Source: an uncultured Bacilli bacterium
GTDB lineage: Bacteria > Bacillota_I > Bacilli_A > RF39 > UBA660
Length of the DNA stretch: 44,273 nt
Assembly (NCBI GenBank): GCA_934088535.1
Contig: CAKOJC010000006.1
Location: forward strand, 1-44,273
Direction of reading: 5' to 3'
In this document: one piece after another, positions 17,243-24,492 of the stretch
How the letters are laid out: each line of letters begins with the position of its first letter
Position numbering within the stretch: the stretch's first letter is position 1
The notes under the pieces: generated by a model
Told to the model about the DNA's origin: nothing
Database searches by the model: none
Seen by the model: only the letters and a program-made list of their open reading frames with translations
Position numbers and translations under genes: made by a program

Positions 17243-18109
17243 ATGATTGTAAAAGTAAATAGTATTGAAGACTGTAAAATATGTGATAACTTTTTAACTT
17301 TATTAATTCAAGATGAAAGAAAATACGATAATACTATAGATGAAAAGTTTGTTGTAAAAGATTATTTTATTAATATGATTAATAATCAAAATATTCTTCT
17401 TCTATATAAAAAAGAAAACAAACCAATAGGATATATATTTGCTAAAAAAATAGATGATAAATACTTGATTGATGGATTATATGTTGATTTTAATTTTAGA
17501 AATAAAGGTATTGCAACAAAATTAATAAAAGAAATAATAAGAGAAATATATTTGCTTGGTGATTATAAAATATTTATAAATGTATTGAAAAAAAATAAAG
17601 TTGCTGTTAGTTTATATAAAAATATTGGATTTATGGTAGAACAAGAAGATGAATTAAAATTTTATATGTGTTATAACAAATATAAATTAGAAAATGCTTC
17701 TATAAAGGATATAGAAAGAATAAAAAAATATAAATTAAATACTATATTTGAGTTTGCAAAAGATTTAGATAAAGAGGAAGTTGAAAGAATAAATAATTAT
17801 GTCAATGAAATTGTGCCAAAGCAAATTTTGGAATATAAAAATATTATTTTAAATAATATTGTAGTTGGAAGCTTTTTGTTAACTAAAAATGAACCTGGTT
17901 TACTATTAGATGAAATATTTATTGAAAAGCAATATAGAAATAAAGGACTTGGAGCATCAATTATTAAAGATATTATATCTAAAACAAATAATAATGTATA
18001 TTTATGGGTGTACAAAGATAATATTAAAGCCATTAACTTATATAATAAATTAGGTTTTAATATAAAAGAAGAAACTGGTAGTAGATATTATATGGAATAT
18101 ATAAAGTAG
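17243..18109 (+). CDS. Tandem GNAT-domain acetyltransferase, 288 aa
   Basis: The protein has two GCN5-related N-acetyltransferase domains. The first (about 1-150) has the acetyl-CoA loop motif YVDFNFRNKGIATKLIKE, then AVSLYKNIGF. The second (about 150-288) has IEKQYRNKGLGASIIKD and KAINLYNKLGF. Each thus shows the R/Q-x-x-G-x-G/A pyrophosphate loop and the C-terminal Tyr-Lys-x-x-G-F. The substrate is unknown. It has an AAGGTG site and its own terminator, and it is enclosed by the decayed and intact copies of the CotD-like gene. Confidence 0.88.
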   Translation: MIVKVNSIEDCKICDNFLTLLIQDERKYDNTIDEKFVVKDYFINMINNQNILLLYKKENKPIGYIFAKKIDDKYLIDGLYVDFNFRNKGIATKLIKEIIREIYLLGDYKIFINVLKKNKVAVSLYKNIGFMVEQEDELKFYMCYNKYKLENASIKDIERIKKYKLNTIFEFAKDLDKEEVERINNYVNEIVPKQILEYKNIILNNIVVGSFLLTKNEPGLLLDEIFIEKQYRNKGLGASIIKDIISKTNNNVYLWVYKDNIKAINLYNKLGFNIKEETGSRYYMEYIK

Positions 18110-18153
18110 ATGATATAAATATAGAGGTTTTAATAAAGTAATATAATATTATT

Positions 18154-18186
18154 AAGAAATAATTGTTAGATATTATTTCTTTTTTA
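18154..18186 (+). terminator. Intrinsic terminator of the GNAT gene
   Basis: Arms 18154-18163 and 18172-18181 pair over 10 bp with a T tail. Confidence 0.8.
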
Positions 18187-18253
18187 ATGATTTTTAACCT
18201 AATCTAATTTAACACTTTTACATAGAATATCTATGAAAAGGAGAAGTGTTAAA

Positions 18254-18574
18254 ATGAATAATACAATGGGTATGTATCAAGGTTATAGCGTTGAAGGAAG
18301 TGCTGAATTAAAAGTTACTCCTGAAAAAATGATGAATGAAACAACTACTTCATGTAGTACTATGCCAGGTGTTGTTTGCCAACCTATCTATGAATGTCCT
18401 CAAGAAAGATGTGTTCATAGACAAATCATTCATGAAGTTCCTCATGTTTGTCCAGTAAATACTAGAATTATTAATCATCATATTTATAGACATACTTATA
18501 GCCCTTGTTATACTTGTACTGAAGAAAATGAAATATGTAATGAAAATGTAGGTTGTCCAGGTAAATTCCTATAA
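18254..18574 (+). CDS. CotD-like (inner spore coat protein D family) protein, 106 aa
   Basis: ATG 18254 is chosen over an in-frame ATG at 18233 because AAAGGAG (18237-18243) precedes it, and because the duplicate copy preserves the same leader and start. The protein is Cys- and His-rich: CPQERCVHRQIIHEVPHVCP, then NTRIINHHIYRHTY, then CYTCTEENEIC. The HEVPHxxPxxT and NHHxYRH segments match the pattern of Bacillus CotD. CotD is a minor inner spore-coat protein. Cys/His density also suits a metal-binding or cross-linked shell protein, so the spore role is a family-based inference. Confidence 0.75.
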   Translation: MNNTMGMYQGYSVEGSAELKVTPEKMMNETTTSCSTMPGVVCQPIYECPQERCVHRQIIHEVPHVCPVNTRIINHHIYRHTYSPCYTCTEENEICNENVGCPGKFL

Positions 18575-18583
18575 TATTTGATA

Positions 18584-18613
18584 AAAGAGTTATTAATTAT
18601 AACTTTTTTATTT
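18584..18613 (+). terminator. Intrinsic terminator
   Basis: Stem 18584-18593/18599-18608 contains one G-T pair, with a T-rich right arm and tail. Confidence 0.75.
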
Positions 18614-18668
18614 TGAAAAAAAGTGTTTTTAAAATTTATGGATAACTATAATAATAGGAGACTATAAT

Positions 18669-19518
18669 ATGAAAGAGAATCAAATGCACTTAATAAACAA
18701 AATGTTTAATAGTGAAATAATAAGAACTATATGGAATAAAGAGGAGCAAAAATACTATATCAGTGTTGTTGATATAGTGAGCGTTTTATCTGAAAGTAAA
18801 GATGGAAGAAAATATTGGAATAAACTTAAACAATGATTAAGAAATGAAGGAAATGAGTCGGTCACAAATTGTGACCAACTGAAATTGAAATCATCAGATG
18901 GTAAATATTATAAAACTGATGTAGTTGACATTGAAGGAATGTTTAGAATAATCGAATCAATTCCAAGTAAGAATGCTGAACCTATTAAATTATGGTTAGC
19001 AAGATTAGGAAGAGAAAGAATAGATGAAGTATTTGACTCATCAATAACAGTACAACGAGCAATAGATACATATCGAACTAAAGGATATGATGAAGAATGG
19101 ATTATTAAAAGAATTAAAGGAATACAAGATAGAAAGAAATTAACTGATGTATGGAAAGAAGGAGGAGTAACAAGTGAGGTTGAGTTTGCTATATTAATGA
19201 AAGATATTTATAAAGAGTATGACAGCAGGTGAATATAAAGATTTTAAAGGACTTAGAAAAGAATCATTAAGAGATAATATGACTGATATTGAAGTTGTAT
19301 TTGCTGACTTAGGTGAAATAGCAACGAGGGAACTTGTTAAAGTACGTAAACCTGTTGGTTTGAAACAAAATAAAGAAATTGCTAAAACAGGTGGACGAAC
19401 AGCAAAGGTTGCAAGAAATGAATTAGAAAAAAATTTAGGAAAAAGTATAATTAGCAAAGAAAATGAATTACTATATAAATATATAGATGATAGTTTTATG
19501 ATAGAAACTAAAGAATAA
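18669..19518 (+). pseudogene. Phage antirepressor (BRO-N family) pseudogene
   Basis: ATG 18669 with AGGAG (18656-18660) opens a BRO-N type reading frame (ISVVDIVSVLSES, YWNKLKQ). TGA at 18834-18836 replaces what is an Arg-type residue in relatives (KLKQ-stop-LRNEGNE). The frame continues: VTNCDQLKLK, SIPSKNAEPIKLWLARLG, ERIDEVFD and GYDEEWIIKRIKGI. It is then lost by a frameshift near 19215-19230. The rest (EYKDFKGLRKESLRDNMTD, GGRTAKVARNELE) is in the +1 frame to TAA 19516-19518. With two independent lesions this is a dead remnant. Intact relatives are phage or mobile-element antirepressor/DNA-damage-inducible proteins. Confidence 0.88.
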
Positions 19519-19567
19519 GTAATAGTATAATGTTTTAATTAATGATACAATAATTATGGTGAATAAT

Positions 19568-20215
19568 ATGATTAGAAAATATGCTGAGTTATTTGATTTA
19601 GAAAAAACAATTGCTAAAGGTTTATTTGAAAGAGTAGATAATCCTTGGGAAGTATTACCATTAATTAAAAATTATATTCTTGAAATAATACCTTCTTTAG
19701 GAGATGATTATATCAAACTAAAAGATGATGTTTATGTTCATAAAAGTGTTAAGATAAATCCTAGTGCTTATATAGAAGGACCAACTATAATATGTGAAGG
19801 CACAGAAATAAGACATAATGCTTATATAAGAGGTTCTGTGATAATTGGAAAAAATTGTGTTATAGGAAACTCTACTGAAGTTAAGAATTCTATACTTTTT
19901 GATGGAGTTAATTGTCCTCATTTTAATTATGTAGGTGATTCAGTTTTAGGTGAGAATGCTCATACTGGAGCAGGTGTAATACTATCAAATGTAAGAAGTG
20001 ATAAGAAGAATGTAAAAGTTGAATCTATAGAAACTAATTTAAGGAAAACGGGAGCTATAGTTGGAGGTAATGCAGAGATAGGATGCAATAGTGTAGTGTG
20101 TCCTGGCACTATAATAGGAGGGAATACAAGTGTATATCCACTTACTATGGTAAAGGGTGTTATACCAAGTAATTCTATAGTTAAAACTACTAATGAGATT
20201 GTTAAGAAGAAGTAA
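19568..20215 (+). CDS. Left-handed beta-helix (hexapeptide) transferase-like protein
   Basis: ATG 19568 has GGTGA just upstream; ATG 19556 is an in-frame alternative without a site. An N-terminal helical segment (about 1-45) precedes hexapeptide repeats typical of acyl- and nucleotidyltransferase trimers (IRHNAYIRGSVIIGKNCVIG, AEIGCNSVVCPGTIIGG). Similar proteins are annotated as GlmU-like UDP-GlcNAc pyrophosphorylases, but only the beta-helix half is present and no nucleotidyltransferase domain is seen. An acyl- or acetyltransferase acting on a sugar nucleotide is plausible. The substrate is unknown. It is monocistronic. Confidence 0.8.
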   Translation: MIRKYAELFDLEKTIAKGLFERVDNPWEVLPLIKNYILEIIPSLGDDYIKLKDDVYVHKSVKINPSAYIEGPTIICEGTEIRHNAYIRGSVIIGKNCVIGNSTEVKNSILFDGVNCPHFNYVGDSVLGENAHTGAGVILSNVRSDKKNVKVESIETNLRKTGAIVGGNAEIGCNSVVCPGTIIGGNTSVYPLTMVKGVIPSNSIVKTTNEIVKKK

Positions 20216-20230
20216 TAAACTTCTTTTTTT
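20207..20230 (+). terminator. Intrinsic terminator spanning the stop codon
   Basis: Arms 20207-20213 and 20219-20225 with a T run. The left arm encodes the final Lys-Lys and the TAA at 20213-20215 begins in the stem. Confidence 0.85.
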
Positions 20231-20250
20231 GTAAATAGAATTTATAAGTA

Positions 20251-20307
20251 TTGACAAATGAATGAGTATTCAACTATAATATTAATAGTTGAAAGAATAT
20301 TCAACTA
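20251..20307 (+). promoter_or_regulatory. Promoter with ArsR-type operator for the metal-efflux operon
   Basis: TTGACA (20251-20256) and TATAAT (20275-20280) are 18 bp apart. Three alternating half-sites overlap the -10 and start region: TTCAACTA 20269-20276, TAGTTGAA 20286-20293 and TTCAACTA 20300-20307. The pairs form perfect 8-bp inverted repeats. This resembles TTCAA/TTGAA operators of SmtB/CadC regulators, so metal-released repression by the next gene product is expected. Confidence 0.85.
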
Positions 20308-20318
20308 AAGGAGTATGT

Positions 20319-20681
20319 ATGTCTAAGAATGAATTTATATGTGATTGTAATATAATACATCAAGAAGCAGTAGATGAAGTTAATAAAGATATGCCAGAAG
20401 AAAATACATTTAATAATCTTGCTGACTTATTTAAATTAATTGGAGATACTACAAGATGTAGAATACTATTTGCACTTGATGAAAGAGAAATGTGTGTTTG
20501 TGATATAGCGAATGTACTTAGTATGACAAAGTCAGCTGTATCTCATCAACTAGCAACTCTTAGAAGAAGTGGAATAGTAAGATGTAGAAAAAGTGGTAAA
20601 GAAGTATATTATACTTTAGATGATGATCATATAGTTAAATTATTTGAAATTGGACTTGAACATATAAAACATAGAAGTTAG
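20319..20681 (+). CDS. ArsR/SmtB-family metal-sensing repressor (CadC/CzrA-like)
   Basis: ATG 20319 follows AAAGGAG. The winged helix-turn-helix core is NVLSMTKSAVSHQLATLRRSG. Two classes of metal site are visible. The alpha-3/N site has C8 and C10 near the N-terminus with C59 and C61 in EMCVCD, as in CadC for Cd/Pb/Zn. The alpha-5 site is D102-x-H104-x10-H115-x2-H118, as in zinc sensors CzrA/SmtB. Such repressors leave DNA when metal binds. It lies directly behind its palindromic operator and 14 nt before the HMA gene, so it should control the efflux ATPase. Confidence 0.93.
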   Translation: MSKNEFICDCNIIHQEAVDEVNKDMPEENTFNNLADLFKLIGDTTRCRILFALDEREMCVCDIANVLSMTKSAVSHQLATLRRSGIVRCRKSGKEVYYTLDDDHIVKLFEIGLEHIKHRS

Positions 20682-20695
20682 AAAGAAGGGTATAA

Positions 20696-20920
20696 ATGAA
20701 AAATTATAAGTTTAAGATTGAAGGATTAGATTGTGCTAATTGTGCTAATGAGTTAGAAAGTGCTCTTAGTGAAATAGATATTATTAGTAATGTTAGTATT
20801 AGTTTTATGACTGAGAAGTTATCATTTGATTGTGATAGTAAAAATATAGATGAAGCAATTAAATTAGTTAAAAAGACTATAAAGAGAGAAGAACCAGATG
20901 TAACTATTGAGGAATTATAA
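20696..20920 (+). CDS. Stand-alone heavy-metal-associated (HMA) domain protein
   Basis: The 74-aa ferredoxin-like HMA domain has the metal motif GLDCANCANELE (CxxC). HMA domains bind Cd/Zn/Pb/Cu and hand metal to a P-type ATPase. In canonical CadA/ZntA this domain is fused at the N-terminus. Here it is a separate gene whose TAA overlaps the ATG of the ATPase gene by 1 nt, which would keep the two in near-equal amounts. Confidence 0.9.
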   Translation: MKNYKFKIEGLDCANCANELESALSEIDIISNVSISFMTEKLSFDCDSKNIDEAIKLVKKTIKREEPDVTIEEL

Positions 20921-22770
20921 TGAATAAAAAGATGAAAAAACAACTATATAGAATTATAGTATCAGGAATACTTTTATTATTTTCTATATTGGTAGATATT
21001 AATGTTAAATATATAAATAGTATTATATTTATAGTAGCTTACTTAATAATAGGTTATGATATTTTATTAAAAGCATTAAAGAATATAAAACGAGGTAAAA
21101 TATTTGATGAAAATTTCTTAATGTCAGTAGCTACTGTTGGTGCTTTATGTATTGGTAATTTGCCTGAAGCAGTTAGTGTTATGTTATTTTATCAAGTAGG
21201 TGAGTTATTTCAAAGTTATGCTGTTAATAAAAGTAGAAAATCAGTTGCTAGTTTAATGGATATTAGACCTGATTATGCTAATGTAATTAGAAATGATAAG
21301 CATATTAAAGTTGATCCAAATGAAGTAAATATAGAAGAGATTATACTTATTAAACCTGGTGAAAAGATTCCTTTAGATGGTGTAATAGTAGAAGGAAGTT
21401 CTATGCTTAATACACTTGCTCTTACTGGTGAAAGTGTGCCTAGAAGAGTAGAAAAAGGGGATGAAGTATTAAGTGGATGCATTAATAATGAAAGCGTTTT
21501 AAAAGTAAAAGTAACTAAGAAGTTTGGTGAATCTACTGTTAGTAAGATACTTGATTTAGTAGAGAATGCTAGTAGTAGAAAATCTAATTCAGAAGCATTT
21601 ATTACTAAGTTTGCTAAATATTATACTCCTATAGTATGTGGCATAGCTTTGGTACTTGCTGTGTTTCCGCCAATAATATTGAATCAAGAATTTAATACTT
21701 GGATATATAGAGCATTATCATTCTTAGTAGTGTCTTGTCCATGTGCATTAGTTGTATCAATTCCACTTAGTTTCTTTGGTGGCATAGGTGCTTCTTCTAG
21801 TATTGGAGTACTAGTAAAAGGAAGTAATTATTTAGAAGCACTATCTAATATAGAAATAGTAGTTTGCGATAAAACTGGTACACTAACAGAAGGAGTATTT
21901 AAAGTTCAAAAGATAAATGCTATATCTATGAGTGATGAAGAATTACTTAAGTATGCTGCTTATGCTGAGAGTTTTTCTAATCATCCAATAGCTATGTCAT
22001 TAAAAGAAGCATATCATAAGAAAATTGATAGTAAGAAAGTAACTGATACTAAAGAAATATCAGGTAAAGGTGTAGAAGCTAAAGTATATGGTAAAAAAGT
22101 ATTAGTTGGTAATGATAAGTTAATGAAAGACATGAATATCAAATATGATAAGTGTGATAATATAGGTACTATCGTATACGTTATAGTTGATAATAAATAT
22201 TCTGGTTATATTGTTATATCTGATAAGATAAAGGATGATTCTTATGAAGCAGTTAAAGGCTTAAAAGCAAATAATGTTAAAAAGTTAGTTATGCTCACTG
22301 GAGACAAAAAAGATATAAGTAAAGTTGTTAGTGAAGAATTGAAGTTAGATGAATATCATAGTGAATTACTTCCTCAAGATAAAGTTAAATGTGTTGAAAA
22401 ACTTATGTTGGAAAAATCAAAAGATGGAAAACTTTTATTTGTTGGGGATGGAATAAATGATGCTCCTGTACTTGCACTTTCTGATATAGGTGTTGCGATG
22501 GGTGGTCTTGGAAGTGATGCTGCGATTGAAGCTGCTGATGTTGTTATTATGACTGATGAAATTTCTAAGATTAGTAAGGCTATTTCAATATCACGTAAAA
22601 CAATGAGAATAGTAAAAGAAAATATAGTATTTGCTATAACAGTTAAGATAGCTGTACTTGTGTTATCTGCTTTAGGAATTGCTACTATGTGGTCTGCAGT
22701 ATTTGCTGATGTAGGTGTTTCAGTAATAGCAATATTAAATGCACTTAGAATACTAAGAGTAAATAAGTAA
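20920..22770 (+). CDS. Heavy-metal P1B-type ATPase (Zn/Cd/Pb efflux, CadA/ZntA-like)
   Basis: This ATP-driven exporter lies in the cytoplasmic membrane. Its N-terminus starts directly with transmembrane helices (9-50), since the HMA domain is on the preceding gene. The actuator loop has LTGES and the channel motif is SCPCAL (C273, C275), the CPC of Cd/Zn/Pb pumps. The phosphorylation site DKTGTLTEG has D317. SNHPIA marks the nucleotide domain, and GDGINDAPVLA (509-519) the hinge. The total of 616 aa is short only by the missing HMA region. Metal class is inferred from CPC plus the CadC/CzrA-like regulator. Confidence 0.95.
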   Translation: MNKKMKKQLYRIIVSGILLLFSILVDINVKYINSIIFIVAYLIIGYDILLKALKNIKRGKIFDENFLMSVATVGALCIGNLPEAVSVMLFYQVGELFQSYAVNKSRKSVASLMDIRPDYANVIRNDKHIKVDPNEVNIEEIILIKPGEKIPLDGVIVEGSSMLNTLALTGESVPRRVEKGDEVLSGCINNESVLKVKVTKKFGESTVSKILDLVENASSRKSNSEAFITKFAKYYTPIVCGIALVLAVFPPIILNQEFNTWIYRALSFLVVSCPCALVVSIPLSFFGGIGASSSIGVLVKGSNYLEALSNIEIVVCDKTGTLTEGVFKVQKINAISMSDEELLKYAAYAESFSNHPIAMSLKEAYHKKIDSKKVTDTKEISGKGVEAKVYGKKVLVGNDKLMKDMNIKYDKCDNIGTIVYVIVDNKYSGYIVISDKIKDDSYEAVKGLKANNVKKLVMLTGDKKDISKVVSEELKLDEYHSELLPQDKVKCVEKLMLEKSKDGKLLFVGDGINDAPVLALSDIGVAMGGLGSDAAIEAADVVIMTDEISKISKAISISRKTMRIVKENIVFAITVKIAVLVLSALGIATMWSAVFADVGVSVIAILNALRILRVNK

Positions 22771-22795
22771 AGTACTAGAAATAGTACTTTTGTTT
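22769..22795 (+). terminator. Intrinsic terminator of the metal-efflux operon
   Basis: Perfect 9-bp stem 22769-22777/22782-22790 with a GAAA loop. It begins in the TAA stop and runs into a T-rich tail. Confidence 0.85.
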
Positions 22796-22804
22796 TGGTA
22801 TAAT
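22796..22804 (+). promoter_or_regulatory. Extended -10 promoter
   Basis: TGGTATAAT immediately follows the efflux operon terminator and precedes the ASCH gene. Confidence 0.5.
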
Positions 22805-22820
22805 TTTTATGGTGATAAGC

Positions 22821-23159
22821 ATGGAACATATGATGAGATTACATAAAAAACCATTTGAATTAATAAAAAGTGGAAGTAAAACAATAGAGTTAAGACTTAA
22901 TGATGAAAAAAGACAATTGATTAATGTAGGAGATGAAATTACTTTTGAAAATAGAAGTAATGGAGAAAAGATTCAAACTGAAGTAATAGAATTACATAAG
23001 TATCTTAGTTTTGAAGAACTTTATAAAAATTTTGATAAAGTTTCTATGGAATATAAAGAAGATGAAGAAGCAGATCCTAAGGATATGGAACAATACTATA
23101 GTAGTGAAGAACAATCTAGATATGGTGTTGTTGGGATAGAATTGAAGTTGAGGAAGTAA
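22821..23159 (+). CDS. ASCH-domain protein, 112 aa
   Basis: ATG 22821 with GGTGA upstream; an in-frame ATG at 22809 would lie almost at the predicted transcript start. The sequence fits the ASC-1 homology (ASCH) domain: LHKKPFELIKSGSKTIELRL, then VGDEITFEN and EVIELHKYLSFEELY. These beta-barrel proteins, related to PUA, are thought to bind RNA or modified nucleosides; some hydrolyse N4-acetylcytidine. The stop is followed after 1 nt by the DMT transporter gene, and a second ASCH gene lies beyond that. The function is inferred from fold only. Confidence 0.85.
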   Translation: MEHMMRLHKKPFELIKSGSKTIELRLNDEKRQLINVGDEITFENRSNGEKIQTEVIELHKYLSFEELYKNFDKVSMEYKEDEEADPKDMEQYYSSEEQSRYGVVGIELKLRK

Positions 23160-23160
23160 T

Positions 23161-24018
23161 ATGGAAATTTTAAATAGTTGGAAATTTTGGGTGGTATTAT
23201 ATTTAGTTTCTGCTGTTGTGTTTGCTCAAACTTTTAAAAAAGCAAATCGTAATATGAAAAGTGCTGGAGCATTAACAATATTACTTGAAGTGTTTACTGC
23301 ATTTTTTGCATTATTTTTTATACCATTTTTTGATTTTACTTGGCCTACAGATACAAGCGTATATTTAACATTACTTGTGGTTGTGAGTATATATGCGATT
23401 ACTGATAGACTTAATATAGAAGCAAGATATGGGCTTGATCCTTCAGTGTTTAGTATGTTAAAACAATTATCTACTGTGTTCTTAATAATACTTGGATTTA
23501 TATTTTTAAAAGAACAAATTGTACTTAAGAAAATTATTGGTTCTGTTATAATAATATTTGCTAATGTGTTACTTGCGTTTGATAAAGGTAAAATAAGATT
23601 TAATAAATACTTTATAATGAGTTTTGTATCTAATTTCTTATTTGCTGTTGCGATGCTTATAAATGTAAATATATCAAATTACTTTAATTTAGCTATATAT
23701 ACAATATTTACAGTGTTTACACCGTCTATAATAATAGCTATAGTTGGAAAACATAGTGTTAAAGAATTAAAGAGTGAGTTTAAAAGATATGATAAAAAGA
23801 ATTTCTTACTTGCAGCATTTACTTGGTGTTTGATGCTAATTGCATCTGTTCGTGCATATCAGTTAGGTAATGTTACTTTGATAGCACCACTTCTTACGTT
23901 AACATCAATACTTAATACTATGTATGAATACTTTGTGTGCAATAATAAGAGTAAATTCTTACAGAAAGTTATAGCATCTATACTTATTATATTAGGTGTT
24001 ATTATTATAAAAATGTGA
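23161..24018 (+). CDS. DMT/EamA-type membrane transporter
   Basis: The 285-aa protein has about ten hydrophobic helices with the internal two-fold pattern of drug/metabolite transporters. Each half ends in a helix such as KKIIGSVIIIFANVLLAF or VIASILIILGVIIIKM. The motif RAYQLGNVTLIAPLLTLTSI near the end is characteristic. The substrate is unknown. The gene is sandwiched between two ASCH-domain genes in a tight unit and ends in TGA. Confidence 0.85.
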   Translation: MEILNSWKFWVVLYLVSAVVFAQTFKKANRNMKSAGALTILLEVFTAFFALFFIPFFDFTWPTDTSVYLTLLVVVSIYAITDRLNIEARYGLDPSVFSMLKQLSTVFLIILGFIFLKEQIVLKKIIGSVIIIFANVLLAFDKGKIRFNKYFIMSFVSNFLFAVAMLINVNISNYFNLAIYTIFTVFTPSIIIAIVGKHSVKELKSEFKRYDKKNFLLAAFTWCLMLIASVRAYQLGNVTLIAPLLTLTSILNTMYEYFVCNNKSKFLQKVIASILIILGVIIIKM

Positions 24019-24027
24019 GGTGAAATT

Positions 24028-24408
24028 ATGAAAGCGTTAACTATAAAAGTGCCTTGGGCTTCATTAATAATTGAAGGATATAAAAAATATGAGTTTCGTA
24101 GTTGGAAAACTAAATATAGAGGCAAAATACTTATACATGCTGGATGTAGTGTAGAAAAAGATATGATGGAGAAATTTAAAGATTATGATATTAATATTAA
24201 ACCTGGATATATTATAGGAGAAGCTATTCTTACTGATTGTATACTAGTTGATGAAAAATTTAATAAAGAACTACGAAATATAGATCCTATTGTGTATGGA
24301 AAAAGTAATCACGCTGAAACATATGCTTGGAAACTTGAAAATATAGTTAAGTATGAAGAACCAATACCTTGTAAAGGTAAACTTGGTTTATGGAATTATG
24401 AATTATAA
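24028..24408 (+). CDS. ASCH-domain protein, 126 aa
   Basis: This is a second ASCH protein with the classical opening IKVPWASLIIEGYKKYEFR, then KYRGKILIHAG and a C-terminal GKLGLWNYEL. It belongs to a different ASCH subfamily from the 112-aa protein (PWA and RG-IHA motifs are clear). An RNA or nucleoside ligand is expected from family knowledge. It is the last gene of the ASCH-DMT-ASCH unit, with AGGTGA about 8 nt upstream. Confidence 0.88.
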   Translation: MKALTIKVPWASLIIEGYKKYEFRSWKTKYRGKILIHAGCSVEKDMMEKFKDYDINIKPGYIIGEAILTDCILVDEKFNKELRNIDPIVYGKSNHAETYAWKLENIVKYEEPIPCKGKLGLWNYEL

Positions 24409-24420
24409 TCTTTACAAATA

Positions 24421-24459
24421 ATAAGTGTTATGGTATATTATCTAAGCACTTATTTTTTT
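24421..24459 (+). terminator. Intrinsic terminator
   Basis: Arms 24421-24429 and 24444-24453 pair with a one-base bulge and a 14-nt loop, followed by seven T. Confidence 0.7.
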
Positions 24460-24492
24460 ATGTGTGATAGTGTGACAAAAGGGGATGAAAAA

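Noticed and set aside
17243..18109. Composite transposon formed by the two CotD-like copies around the GNAT gene
   Set aside because: The flanking copies are protein genes without terminal inverted repeats, transposase or target duplications that I can see. Tandem duplication explains them better.
22374..22829. Minus-strand frame of about 150 codons inside the ATPase gene
   Set aside because: The plus-strand P-type ATPase is certain here (GDGINDAP motif), and the antisense frame has no start signals.
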